DNA of 64,000 nt from Ctena decussata (taxonomy: Eukaryota; Mollusca; Bivalvia; Lucinida; Lucinidae): NCBI GenBank assembly GCA_963989385.1, contig OZ022503.1, positions 89,972,638 through 90,036,637 of the forward strand, read 5' to 3'. Positions within the stretch are counted from its first letter, which is position 1. Every line of letters starts with the position of its first letter. A program made the position numbers and the translations under genes. Below, one piece after another: positions 1 to 12,675 of this stretch. The notes beneath the pieces were generated by a model. That model searched no databases. It was not told the origin of the DNA and saw only the letters and a list, made by a program, of their open reading frames with translations.

Positions 1-1586
1 TGGAAAAAATAGCCGAAGAAAGTCGTAAACAAACGGAACTAGTCTGACTACAGCCTCTATGTTCAATATATCTCAGTACTGTAAAGGAGCATGGCATCTG
101 ATTATCAAAGAGTACATAGATTCGAGAGGAGGCAGGCGAACTTCTATCAAAAACTAAAAAGAGGAGAAAAGTGATACAGATTTGCGTCTGGAAGACGAAC
201 AAAGCGAAATGATAAAGAGAAACAAATCTATTTAGGAAGGTTGGTAGACTTGCTGATGCATACATTTGTTTAATGGCAGATATAATGAAATTTATATTTG
301 TTTGCTCTTGAAATTTCTGTGTATTTAATCGGGGTAGTATTAGGGTTTATTAGAGGGTATATGGTATAATATATAGAGTAGGCTTACTAAGTCATAAACT
401 GGTTTTGTCAAGGTATGTAGTCACATGATGGCAATTTTAACGTGGAAAACGAAGTTGAATTAAAGTACTGAATCATTCGAGCCAAAGCCAGCGACAAAGA
501 AACACATACATTTCCCCCACCCACCCACCCCGAGCAATGGGTGAGTTCTGAGGAAACGCCTTAGAAACCTAGAGTGCATACTATTTCTGGCATTCTGAGT
601 GTTTTAAAAGGTAGGATCAGTTCAAGCGATTTTGAAGTTACGTAAATTTATCATTACACACTCATTTGCATTATATAATATCAGCACGTGAAAGGCAAAA
701 ACAATTGTTAACCGTTTTGTATAGTTTACTGAATAATATACATGTATGTCCATTAATGATAGTAATTTAATATTTATAGCAAAGAGAAGCCATAGGAGCT
801 ATAACTTATCATGGCTACAGGATGGTAATACCCAGATCCGTGCGAAGTGGTAATAATTATGACTGACAGAGGCATCTGTTCTACAATCCATACACAGGAG
901 GGTAATATTTTAATTTTATAACGTAAGGTATTTTAATTTAATTTCATAGAATAATAGCAGGAATATACTTTCTCTATGAATATGTTTTATTTCTACTGAT
1001 ACTACTACTACTTACGATAAATATAGACAGAATAGTGTTTAGAATCCGAATATTGTGGTGACAGAAGATTTTGCAGTTCAGTTAAAATTCATTTTAGAAA
1101 ACAGATCAACCATGTATACAAGATACTTAAGTAATTTTAGTCTGTTTCAGAGTCTTATGTCGTCACATAGTTTCACAATCTAGCTGTTGCTCTGGTTTAC
1201 GAGATGATCGGGTGGTTCATTGGGATGACAGGATGTTCTGTGGGCAGAGATTGTCTTTCAACAACAATCATTCTATTGCTAATTTCTTGTCAGTGTCATT
1301 GAATCAATACACTAGTCAAGCAGCTGGCTGTTGGCACATCCTATACTTGTATTTTTGTTGTCATTGATTAGGAAGTTTCCAGGCTCGCGCTGGAACCACA
1401 AAGTGGTTGCGGTAGTGAGTTGTGGATAAGAGAAGTGAGGTGAGGGGCTCTCAAGGCAATAAAATATAAATGATTTATGTTCGGAACAGTATTTGACATC
1501 ACGTGGCACCACACTACCTCAAAACACCTACTTCACCTCACCCAAAGCCAAAGAGGTTAGGTGTAGTCAAACAAAAATCACAATTT
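1..1586. other. No recognisable gene
   Basis: AT-rich sequence. The first 50 bases include a short open stretch ending EKIAEESRKQTELV and TGA in frame 3, which could be the tail of an upstream exon but is too short to support. No RNA gene or repeat recognised. Confidence 0.4.
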
Positions 1587-1820
1587 AGCCGCGACACGAG
1601 AAAACCAACAATGTGGTTGTGCGCCCAGCGCAGACTCAGATCAGCCTGGCCATCCACCCAGTCTTATCAGAGTCTTTGCTGTCCGCGTGGAGGTAGCTTA
1701 GACCCTTAGCTACCCTCTAAGCGCACAGCGAAAAGTCTGATCAGTCTGGGCTGATGCTCAGGCTGAGCTGAATCTGCGCTGGGTGCACAACCACATAGTT
1801 GGTTTTCTCGTGTCGCGGCT
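1587..1820. mobile_element. Palindromic MITE family A, copy 1
   Basis: About 234 bp, an almost complete inverted repeat beginning AGCCGCGACACGAG and ending CTCGTGTCGCGGCT. It is flanked by identical CAATTT hexamers at 1581-1586 and 1821-1826. No coding capacity. Nine more copies occur in the window. The flanks can also be read as TTAGCC/GGCTCA ends with a shorter duplication, so duplication length is uncertain. Confidence 0.85.
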
Positions 1821-2751
1821 CAATTTGTTTAAACTGGACTAGTCTGTTAGGTCTATGCATATTGTTATATATGAGAGATTAACGGTGCATGGGACGTATG
1901 AGGCGTTATCTTTAATATATTTCATATGTGAATTGAGGTTGTTCGTAACTGCATGTTAATTTGTTAATTATGATAATTGGGGATTTTTGGTTCATCTGGG
2001 GGCTTGACCAAGATGGTTGGTCTAAACATCATGTTATATATATGATTTAGAGTGCACTTGGGCCGTGTAAACTAGACCAAAGGTAGTTGGTTAAGAAATA
2101 TGAAGCTATTGGATCAAAATGGTGCACGGCTGTGGGGTGTTGCTGTATTCTGGGTATGACCCAGAAACCCAATATTTTATCTATGCACTAGCCTCAGTAG
2201 CAAGATCATTAAGAAAACCATATTACCGAGCTGTGGTTTGCAAATGACATTGATGCTTTTTCCGGGGAGGAGCAAAAGCTGGTGGATGGATGACTGAATG
2301 GATGGATGGATGAATGAAATCGAGTTTTACGTTCCTTTTACCATTATTTCAGTCTAATCGAGACGTTGGTAGGTTTTTAATGAAAGGCTGTGAGCGATGA
2401 GAATTCCGCCGCCTCCGTAATTGAACCTGGTACCGCGAGTACGAGGATCGTCCAATAAGGGTTGCAAACGACCAATTGTCTGTTGAAAATCTGGTGATAA
2501 ATAGAGATTATTACACGGGATTTTCGTTATCACCCGGTTTAATATCGAACCGAGGGCAAGCCTTAGCCCTCGGTCCGATATTGGAGTCTCGAATGATTCT
2601 GGAAGTGTTTTTTCACGTAAAAGTTTAAAAACATTGGTTAACACTGGTAACTGTTTCTCCCCTTTATTTCAGTACGTCTCGGGTTCTTGGTGTGGCTAAA
2701 TTCCGTAATTAATATTTATTTTTAGAACGAAACTTATTTTCACTGTTGTTT
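1821..2751. other. Intergenic; no gene recognised
   Basis: Holds a short GGAT/GAAT tetranucleotide run near 2281-2315 and a CpG-richer block at 2395-2600. The block contains an open minus-strand frame of 96 codons (2354-2644) that I do not recognise. Its partial palindrome around AGCCTTAGCCCTCGG suggests repeat rather than gene. Confidence 0.35.
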
Positions 2752-3002
2752 TATTGTTTTATGCCCACAGCAAACAACTATGGTCCGATGTCGGGACGGT
2801 CAGTTACCCTAACCACACTATTCCTTGGCAGGCTTAGACCTCCTAAGCGGTTAACCAGTACTAAGTGCACATACTTTCGCCAGTAACTGACAACTGCCCT
2901 TCTTGAATCAGCGGAAGGCGAAACGAGAGTATGTAGCCGGACCGGGTATCGAACCCGGAACCTCTGGCTCTTGAATCAGACACGTTACCGACTGCTGAGG
3001 GC
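2752..3002 (-). mobile_element. tRNA-derived SINE, copy 1
   Basis: On the minus strand a tRNA-like head (3002 to about 2930) has an A-box-like segment (CAGTCGGTAAC) and a clear B box (GGTTCGATACC). It is followed by a body shared with 59622-59893: GCGGAAGG near 2911-2918, the block of the ACTGGCGAAAGTATGTGC type, and a CTTAGGAGGTCTAAGCC hairpin. The head is degenerate and would not give a functional tRNA. Confidence 0.8.
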
Positions 3003-3059
3003 TTATAGGTATCATCAGATGCAGTCAAACTACTTCGAAGTGGACACAATAGGTTAGAC

Positions 3060-4690
3060 TGGGTCCCCGCACAAGTATTTGGGAAAAGATCATTAAAGGT
3101 GTGCCCCAGAGATCAATTTTAGGACCCCTACTTTTTAGCATCTTTATAAGTTATATTTTTTATTTTATTAAGCAAGCTTATATATATATATTTATAATTA
3201 TGCTGGTGATAGCACTTTGTATTTTATCCATAGCAATTTTACTGTTCTTAAAAATGTTTTAGAGGAAGAGAGTCTTATAAAAAATTTATGAAAGCCAACC
3301 CAGATAAGTTTCAGGCTATCTATGTCGGTGAGAAAGCACACGAATATATAAAATCGTTTCAGATTGGACCAGTAACCATCAACTGTGAGGGTAATGTTTC
3401 ACTTCTTGGTGTTAAAACTGATTTTTTGTTGAATTTTGATACCCCTATCTCAAATATATGTAAGAAAGCATCGAAACAATTAGCGGTATTAAAACGACTG
3501 GGTAGATTTTTAACAAAACAAGGCAAACTGACGATATATAATTCTTTTATTGCCTCCAATTTTAACTACTGTCCTATTGCATGGCACTTTTGTAGTGCAG
3601 CCAGCACTAGTAAAATTGAACAGATTCAACAAAGGGCTTTACGTTTCATAAACAATGATTTCTCGTCACCTGTGGAAGTACGTTTGTCCAACTCTCATAC
3701 TGTCCCTCTGCATATCAAAAGAATGAAGCTTATGGCAAGCGAGGTCTTCAAGATTGTCAATAAGCTGTCACCCTGCTATGTCAGAGATCTAATAAATATC
3801 AAAATTTCTCAAAATAATTTCAGGAGTGAAAACCAGGCCAACCTGCCGCAGGTAAACACCACTCGATACGGCTTGAAGTCATTTCGGTTTGAGGCCGTCT
3901 GGATATGGAACAGCCTACCAAACAACATTCGAATAGCTGAATCCTACACACATTTCAAGAGGCCGCTTCATGCCTGAGACGGCATCAGCTGTAAGTGCTC
4001 TTCGTGCTCATATTAGTTTAAGCTTCAGGTTTTGTTTTATTACAGTTTAGTTTTATTTTTAGTTATTACGTTCTGTTTTATTTCAGTCTTCTTATTTTTC
4101 ATGTTTCTTTTATATTTGGTTTAAATTTGTAGTTTACTCTGTGCTTTTATTTTCAGACTTTGCTTATTAATTGTCTATTGTGTTTGCATTGTCTAACTAC
4201 TGTATTTAGAGTTACTGTAGAATGAAGTTATACCCAGCTTTGTTCTAGTTGCTTGCCTTCTGTCCTTTTGCGTTTTCCAGCACAAGGTACTATGTACCTA
4301 ATATGCAGACAGGGTTACTTGTGTCTGGGTTTTTCGTGATCTTTATGGACATAAGGTGAGTTGCACTGCACATTTGCTGTTTTTAGTACCTTGATTGTCT
4401 CCTCTCCATCTTGAGTCATCTCCTTTCGAGACAAGTTTCTTGTATTTTTTCCTATTTATTGATATAAGGTGTACCGAGGAGATCGGCAATATAAATGATT
4501 ATATCTGTACCATTGTTAATCTCTTACCCCTAAATGCTGCAGATTTTGTATATTTTATTATTGCTCTTGTATGTAATGCCACTATTCTTAATCGTTGATC
4601 TACTTTTGTTTGTCAAAGTAAAAGCCCTACAGGGCTTATGTTAAATAGTACCGATATTCGACAATAAAGAAATCTTTCTGTTCTGTTCTG
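3060..4690 (+). mobile_element. Non-LTR retrotransposon 3' fragment (RT C-terminus plus 3' tail)
   Basis: From about 3085 a decayed reverse-transcriptase core is readable: GVPQRSILGPLLFSIFI, then, with frame breaks, a remnant of the YADD-box region (3199-3225). An open frame 3288-3977 covers the thumb and C-terminal part (MKANPDKFQAIYVG, LNFNYCPIAWHFC-like segment, RALRFINND, and RFEAVWIWNSLPNNIR near the end). This pattern is typical of Jockey/CR1-like elements. The downstream AT-rich 3' UTR ends in AATAAAG and a TCTGTTCTGTTCTG tail near 4665-4690. 5'-truncated and inactive. Confidence 0.8.
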
Positions 4691-5132
4691 CTCAATTAGC
4701 TATTATGTCTTAAAACTAAATCTGTTGGAAAAGATTTTTATACCAAAAATAGGTCATGCAAAATTCCCATATTTATAACCAGAAAAACTGAGAATAAGAC
4801 TTTTTTTATATCTCATAGTTCGCCACTAAGATTTCCAGTGGCGGAGTGAAGGTGCGGGTGATGGGTTTCATACCCCTTTCATTGTAAATACCGGCTTACG
4901 CCGGTGGCGTGCACAGGGTGCAAATCAAGTACACTCGCTGTAACTTGCTTTAACTAAGTCGAAGAAAAACGAGTTTTAAACATATTTTGCAGAAGGAACA
5001 TGGCTTTTTGTTTGATTAGAAAGGTAGAAGATTATTCTATCTCCAATGATAAACTGTTGTTGTGTATTACTGGGGTCCAAAGGGCACTACGCAAGAGATG
5101 GTTAAGGAAGTTAATATGCCCTTTGCTCCTAT
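4691..5132. other. No gene recognised
   Basis: AT-rich DNA with a short GC-rich patch (4840-4920) containing a CCGGCTTACGCCGG hairpin. Nothing coding seen. Confidence 0.4.
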
Positions 5133-8100
5133 CAGGTCCAGATCAACTGCAGAGATAGGTATTATACCTAGAAGAAGGTATAATAGCTACTTCTGGCTAT
5201 ACAAAAGCGTGTTTTTCGTGTGCATTTAGCTATTTCTCTCATGTACACAACGAGTCGCATGCTGGCATTCATTATGCATATTTCTGGGCTCAATCAAACA
5301 TCATTTTCACAAGAAATTCGGCGGAAAGCGACCCGCGTGTTTTGTAAGAATAAATTGTTTTTCACCCCAAAATGGAACATTGTATGATTTTCTCCGTTTT
5401 TTTGCCTTTATTTGTGCTTTTTAGAAGCGAAAAATTACTGAGTTAAACTTCAATGCAGCTTCCATCAATACCTTCAAATTGAAGAGCTCCAGCGGCCGGT
5501 GATGCTGTTAAATTTTACATTCTTTTCACCGATGTTATGACAACTGAGTTATGACGGTGGTATTAATGTGCCATCAGAAGTAGTATAACTGATTTAGTGA
5601 TTGTATAATATCCCAACTGGGTCAGAGCGTCAATATGGCATCGTTCTGACATCAGTGGGATGTCAGTGCGACGTCACTGTGAAGTCATATGCCTGTTGGG
5701 AAGGTATATTTATTATTAGGACATTGTCCTATTTCGTTGATGTGTTGCAGATGCGCTAAAATGTATTTGACAATCTGAGTAAAGAATTACATGTAAATTG
5801 AATTGTATGCATATAACATGTTTTTATTCACTTTAGATGTATTGTTTTCATTTCTATGCAACTATTTAGCAATCGTCTCTTTCTGTGTAGGCCTAACTGT
5901 GCAAGTGTCAAGCGCAGTCACGAGAATTAAGAGATCACAGAATATAGAAAATTCAGCCCCAAAAAGTATGGGTCAAAACAACAACAACAAAAATAAATGT
6001 CTTGTTTGCGAAAACCTAACCAAACCTCCTTTTGACTGAAACCCAATCCCACCCCTGACTCAAACCGTTTTTGGACGTCTTGCTTTCGGTAAAAATTGAC
6101 AATCTTTGTAGCTTTAGGCCATCCCGTGATAATATTAAATTGTCCATGCCGCTGATGTAATTCAAGATTTATTCATGCATAAATGTATTGCGCTGTATTG
6201 TATTTCCTCATTCAACTGATAATTATAACATGTATTCAGGGGAGCAGCATTTTTGCGCGACTATACCTGAAAATGTCCTACGTTTGCGCGACTTTTTATA
6301 GCATACGTTTGAGCGACTTTTTCCCGGAAAATATGCCTACGTGTGCGCGACCTTTACCTAGGTCCGCAGATAGGTTGAAGATCCGGGCATTGACAGTAAA
6401 TGCATCACACACAGATGCAACAGCTTCCACAACCAGCTTGGTGATATGTTCAGTCACTCACACCTATCTGTGTTTGAATGCATAGGAAATCTTAAAGCGG
6501 TGCAGAAAAAATATATATCTGAAACTTCGCGCATCTTGAACGATCACTATTCTTGCAAAAAGGGAACGAGAACGTTTTGATACTTTGGAAGAGATTTTCA
6601 ACAAGAGTATATAAGCGATGGAATGCACAAACAGAAGCCTGTTAAAATTTCATTCAAAGCCCAGCCTCATACACATATGATGATTTTAGCTGAAATCTTA
6701 AGATGGTGTTAACGAATATTTCCTGACTTTGCTATTTAAAACGATGAATAATAATAGCATACTCGTATCCCACTTCCACCTCTGCGCGATGAAAGGGAGG
6801 CAACAGACAAGATATATTTTTTCAAAATAATATACAATGTACTTTATCTGGCTATCGGAAAGGATACATGTCGGAACATTGAACTATCCGAGGTTTAATG
6901 AAAAAGTCGCACTTTCTTAGGGAAAAAACATCGCGCTTTCGTATGCTTTCGTATGCTTAAAAGGCGCGCATTCGTATAGCTCGCGCAAATGAAAATTTTG
7001 AAAAAGGATTGCGTCCGTATTCACTGACTGCTTTCGCAGTCAATAAAATTACCGCCATGTGGCCAGGTGCGTCACTGCCAAGCTGACACTGTATTTAATT
7101 TTGAAAATAAATCCTTGATTGAGATTTTGATTTTATAATTACAAGAAAGTATTATTAAAGTCATTTTCCTTCATCATATTTTGAAGAAGAATGTGTTTCA
7201 AACATTTATTTCGCACAAGTGCAATAATAAAAATAATACTCAGTAATGATATCATGAAAGAGAAGCACGAAAATACTTACATACCCGTGGCACACAAAGC
7301 ATTTATAATAATAACAATAATAAAAGTTAATTTTGCAAACAATAGCTTGGTGCTTAAATAGGTGTAAGTTTCAAGACAACAAGGTTTCGATGTGAAATTC
7401 ATTGAATTTTTTTAAAGGCATATATTGATTTCTTCATGGGAGAAACCGCGCAAACGAATATACCTGTAATGCGTGCTTGCGTACAAAAATGTGTAAAGTA
7501 CTAATGATAAATGAAAAGAAATAATCTTAAGTATTGGGTTTTACCGCACGAAAACGTTATTGGTATTAAATCAGGAGCTCTTGAATAAATTCATTTTATT
7601 TCATTGTATTCTGAAGGTGCATATGTTCTGTAAATACTAATTTTACGCACGTGCAAAACCGCGCGAAAATATCAACGTGCGAATGCAAATTAGCCGCACG
7701 AAAATAGCGACTCATCCTCCTGTTTTCAAGCAGTTACAATTTTAACTCGGGCCGCATCTATCTATCTATATCTATCTTCACAATGCCTCAGAAGTGTACA
7801 AACAGCAGAAAGGCAAATTTCGGTAACTTTATGTTGTTGTTATCAATCATATTTGGGGTTTAACACTAAATGGCAACAGTAGCTCCTTGAGACAAAGTCT
7901 TGGTAGTTGTTAACATCTGAATATTCTGTTTGTGCACTTGAAAAAGTCGACAAATAAGCTATGATGTCATGCAAATTTTCTTCTTCTTTTCATTTTTAAG
8001 TGATACTGAACTTGATAGCTACGGAGAACAACACTTTTGCTTAAGTATTTGCATGGAAAACTGAAGGAAAGATTAACTGATTAACATTAATCAACTTGTT

Positions 8101-8577
8101 TAAACAATCAATAAAACATCCCATTTGTTACTTTTAATGACACATTAGTGCCACCGTAATAATACAGTTGTCATGACACCGGTGTATGAAAATTAGAATT
8201 TATCAGCATCACCGGCTGCTTGAGCTCTTCAACTTGGAGGTATTGACGAAACACCCAGAGAAGTTTGTTTTCAGTAAACTTTTGCTTTTAAAATGAACAA
8301 ATAAGGAAGAAAACGGCGAAAATCACATGAAATTCCATTTTTGGGTTAAAAACAATGTATTCTTACGAAACACGCGGGTCGGTTTCCGCCGAATTTTTTC
8401 TGAAAATGGTGTTTGATCGGGCCCGGAAATATGCACATTGAATGCTAGCATGCGACTCGTTGTGTATATGAGAGAAATAGCTAAATGCACACGAAAAACA
8501 CGCTTTTGTATAGCCAGAAGTAGCTATTATACCTTCTTCTAGGTATAATACCTATTTCTGCAGTTGATCTGGACCTG
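5133..8577. mobile_element. 3.4-kb element with ~435-bp terminal inverted repeats
   Basis: The left arm (5133 to about 5571) reappears inverted at about 8140-8577. Both ends start CAGGTCCAGATCAACTGCAG. The element is flanked by identical CCTAT pentamers (5128-5132 and 8578-8582), a 5-bp target duplication. The 2.6-kb interior has no long reading frame. It carries clusters of CpG-rich motifs such as TTTGCGCGACTTTTT (6250-6355) with inverse-oriented counterparts at 6900-6990 and related CCGCACGAAAA motifs at 7440-7715. Non-autonomous; superfamily unknown, although the CAGG terminus and 5-bp duplication resemble hAT5-type elements. Confidence 0.8.
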
Positions 8578-9553
8578 CCTATTTCCGTAGCACTAAATGG
8601 AAGTCAGAGAAATAATGTTTTCACTAGCGCATTTTAGTAGTTTAATAAAGTGCAATAAAATGTCATGATATTGAGGACTTACATGTCAAACATGAAGTTA
8701 CAGCATCAAAGAATTGTTAGTTAAATCTTTCTTTGAAATCACTGCCCACTGTAAGGAACTTTCTCCTGAGGTCTGTAGGTCAAGCGGAAGTTTTGGTTCA
8801 TGAGGTCAAATGGTGGGAAAAGTTTGTAAACTATAGTACAATTCAAAGAAGTGGATTTGCTTAATTCACATGTGTAAAAAAATTCTGGTTCAGTGAAAAT
8901 TTTAGTTTTCAAATATCATTTTGAACTCAGGCCCTTTAGTTTTATTAACACATATTTCCTGTTATCTGTCTAGTGAATTTCATTGTGGAATAAAAGAGTA
9001 AAATTGCAGTGAAAACAGAAAATTTTAATATCTGGTGATTTGAACTGGGCCATAGATATTGTCCTAGCAATGGGAGGTCACCTGATCAGCTGTTGACATA
9101 GACGCCGGCAAACTACGGAAATAGGGGAAACTACGGAAATAGGAGAATTGGGTATATATAATCGGACGACACTGTTTTTCGGACACATACATCTATCTAC
9201 ATCTACATCTATAACATCAGTTAGATAGATACAGATACAAATTTATTTAAAGTCGGATGTGTTTACATAACAAGTAACATTAACTATGAATAGCTATTAA
9301 ACCAACTAACATAATATGAAAATAGGCACTGCCTATGGGCGAGCACATCGCTCACTACAATGTGTGGGTGGTATGATAAAACCTCTCTATCTACATCTCT
9401 ACATCTACCAATTAAGTGCATGGCCAATATTGGCATAGTCGCACTGTGACTATGGCTACTATCATGTTAACTCTAAAGTTTCCGGCAAAAATGCGTGATC
9501 GAAGTGTCAACCCTGATCTGACCACTCATTCTATGAGTCTGGATTCAATTTCA
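8578..9553. other. Intergenic with ATCT/ACATCT microsatellites
   Basis: No coding signal. Short imperfect ATCTAC/ATCTAT runs at 9186-9240 and 9386-9412, and a doubled AACTACGGAAATAGG motif at 9110-9146. Confidence 0.5.
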
Positions 9554-10146
9554 CAATGCTTTTTTTTTGTCATATGAAAGGACCTGGTATGATAAGGGCC
9601 CCCATTCCATTCTCTTAAAACAGTGACCTATATATAGAGTGACTTGCATCTCCAGTTAAATATAGGTATTTTTCCAATAGACGCTTGTCGCGCCGCTGGA
9701 CAGGTCGAGTGACTGAAAAATTTGATAATACAATCGACTGCTTATTTGGCATCTAGAAATATTTTAATATTACCATTGTTTTATTTTATCTGTATAAATA
9801 ATGTGTTCTTACAAACGTTTGCATTAAATTGTGTACTTAATTTCCGAAATTTTGATACCAAACTTGCCAAGTTTTATACGGTAGTTTTACTTGACGTAGT
9901 TAAAAAAAAAAACACGAAAAAACGGGCTGGAGGGCTTTTCAATATAAATATGGGAAACTTTTTTTTTATTATGCATTGGGATGAGGATTTTGATCTTGGC
10001 TCTCTCTTACTTAGGAGAATATGCATGCATTGAAAATTGAAGTAAGTAGGTGACATAGGTTTTAATTAAGCTGAGTGGGTTGGAATTTCTGTCAGAAGTT
10101 ATGGCCCATTCCATTAAAGGTAGATTCCTGTACTTTGGAATGCATC

Positions 10147-11062
10147 CAGGGTTTGAAATCAACTTTTTTTCTCACTTGCTAAATTTAGCAAGTGCTCAAT
10201 TTTTCTACTTGCTAAAACAGGAAGTCCACTTGCTTTTTTTCTAAATGCCATAATTTTATGTAATTATACCATTAAATACCCTGTATTGTTAGTTTATGCA
10301 ATTAGTAATGTATCCCAGCTGGGTGGGCTGTCTCTTTAGCTTTAAAAAAATCGGGCATATGGCCCCCTAGCCCAGGCTATTTTCTAAGTTCAAATCTATG
10401 GGCCGTTAAAGTTGGGGAAAGACAGAAAAAAAGGAAAAAAGGCTGGGATGAACACAGTGACTCATATTGACCTAGTGGTTCTCATTCATTATACTCTCTT
10501 TTTCCCTATCTGACAGACAATATAAAGTATCTTAACAATGAGGCTTTACCTCACAAGGGTCATGCCTACACATCCTACCAGGTTCTCTTCAAAGCTACAA
10601 AGCAACTCTGAGCTCTTCTGTGCAGTTTTTATAGGGACAGTTTGGGGTTTGGGGCCCATAGAGTCAGTCTTGATGGGTTTATTTTCAGAAATTTTTTCTT
10701 CCTGATCCCCCGTTTTGCCCCTTTTCCAGTTCACAATTATTATCTGTCCATGTTTATTGATTTGAGAACATGTGCTTTTTGATCAAACTGATAACAGACG
10801 CTTGCAGATGCGGGTTGTCACAGACGCTTGACGAGGGGCATCGTATTGGGGAATCAATATAAGGCAAGCACCTGGGTGATCAAGACGAGTTTGCGACTGC
10901 GCGTCTTGTTCTGCACATAAACAAAAACTTTACACTTCCGGATTAGTTTTTTGCACCGAGAAAACTACACTCGCAAAGAAAAGCAAGTGGTGGTTTCTTG
11001 GACTCGCAGTCTGTAAATTTTGGTCGCATTTTGCGAGTATGCGAGTCTAAATTCGAACCCTG
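10147..11062. mobile_element. Non-autonomous hAT-like element, 916 bp
   Basis: Starts CAGGGTTTGAAAT and ends ATTCGAACCCTG, flanked by GCATC on both sides (10142-10146 and 11063-11067). The interior has repeated CTTGCTAAA/TTTAGCAAG motifs and no transposase. It shares terminus and 5-bp duplication length with 54665-55340. Confidence 0.78.
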
Positions 11063-11559
11063 GCATCATAATTTTGATGGTCTTTCATCCAAGTTGTTGG
11101 AAAGCACTTATAAAAAGGGAATGAATAAGTTTCACTAAAAAGTGTAAATCAAAAAGATATTAGAAAAGTTGTTTTGCAAGGGATTTCCTAACTCTGCTTC
11201 GCACACCAGTTAGCGCTATTTTTAGTTCGCGCCAAAAATAGATAACGCAGCTGATGTCATGCTGCATTGCATTTGGGATAGTTCTAACCCATTGGCCATG
11301 CCAGGACCTCTAGGAGAGCTCATGGCAAGAGAAAATTGACCTTTGGAGAATGGCATCAGAAATCGCGCACTTATAGACATAATAAACATAGTTATTTTTA
11401 GAACTGGAATTCCAACAAAAGAAAATAAACCAAAAGGGAAAATGACTATTTTCTTCAACATCTGACGATTATCTGAGTAGCAACAAATTCAGAAAAATAA
11501 GAGAATTCAATACTACTCAGAAAAAGACGATTTTTTTTTTTTTGTGAACATAATTTTAT

Positions 11560-11907
11560 CATATGACGTCGGATCTGAGAGTGTAATAAAGCCATGCATT
11601 AAATGCGATAATCCACTAGTGGATTAAATATGCAAATTACGTCGTAACGTTATACGTTGACATCCATAAAGACGTCGCGTTTTCTAATGTCGAAATCGTG
11701 ACGTTTCAGTGCAAATTTTGCTGATAAAATGCGATTTTAGTGTCATATGATAAATAGAATCTTGCATTCGTGCTCCTGTATTATTGAATTTATTAAACTC
11801 GTTGGGGAAAACCGATAAGATGCTCGGCAAAGCCTCGCATCTTATCTTTTTCCCCAACTCGTTTAATAAATTCAATAATACATGAGCACTCATGTAAGAT
11901 CCTCTAT
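11560..11907 (+). mobile_element. 350-bp hairpin element (family H), copy 1
   Basis: Begins near CATATGACGTCGGATCTGAG and ends ATGTAAGATCCTCTAT. The 3' half is an imperfect inverted repeat of about 60-bp arms around GATAAGATGC...GCATCTTATC, with flanking TGAATTTATTAAAC / GTTTAATAAATTCA. Two further copies lie at 28151-28490 and 47945-48292. Confidence 0.8.
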
Positions 11908-11950
11908 GTTATCGCTAGTCCAGGAACCTCCCTATAATGTTTACATAATC

Positions 11951-12675
11951 AAATTATTATTCAACGTTAAGGTAAGCTTTGAATTTTATGATGATGTATT
12001 AGAATACATGTAGTTAGTTTTGTGATTATTTTGCTTGGTTTTGGGGTTAATTTTTATTGGTGTGAAATAAGAAACTTTGGTCCCTGACAAATTCTTCAAT
12101 GCATAACTAACCAACCCTCTGAACTCATTGTTGTATGCAGGCGAAAACTGTGAAAAACAAGTTTAATTTTAAGATTATTTTGACCCATTAATTGGCACGA
12201 AATTGCATAAAATAGCAATCAAACAGTTTGTAAGGCATTCAACTTTATGAAAAATATCATTGCGAGGTTCAGAAATAGTTATTTTGGGAGCCTTATTCAA
12301 AAACGGGGGATTGGGGTTTTGAACATCTTTATTTGCCGGTTTTTGCTATTTTCCTAAATAAGCCTATTTCTTTACTGTCATAAGACCATCAAAATAGTAA
12401 ATAATTGTCATAAAAATGATATTAAACAACAATTTGGTCCTTCCCCTTTCGTTTTCTAATGCTAAAATATTACCTCAAACCTTATTAACGACGGAGTACA
12501 TCGTAAAAGAAGTGTTTTTTCGGCGGCGGCGCAATTTTCTTTCGAGTGACCAAAGTTTCTCAATTTACATCGTTAAATATGAACTCCAAAACCAAGCAAA
12601 ATCATCACAAAACTTATATTCCAATATATCATTATAAAATTAAAAGCTTACCTTATCGTTGCATAATAATTTCAC
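11951..12675. repeat. Fold-back repeat of about 700 bp
   Basis: The left arm from AACGTTAAGGTAAGCTTTGA matches inversely the right arm ending TTAAAAGCTTACCTTATCGTT. Shared internal blocks include TTTTGCTTGGTTTTGG and GAAACTTTGGTC. The centre lies near 12310. An apparent 73-codon frame at 12416-12637 lies in the right arm and is not a gene. Confidence 0.7.

Noticed and set aside
1..272. Possible 3' end of an exon (EKIAEESRKQTELV then stop) and a small frame from the ATG at 91 with one internal TGA
   Set aside because: Too short, no splice site or poly(A) signal nearby and no recognisable family.
2354..2644. 96-codon minus-strand open frame
   Set aside because: No recognised motif; it lies in a block with repeat-like palindromic sequence.
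6183..6485. 100-codon plus-strand frame
   Set aside because: It lies inside the interior of the 3.4-kb inverted-repeat element and runs through the periodic CpG motif.
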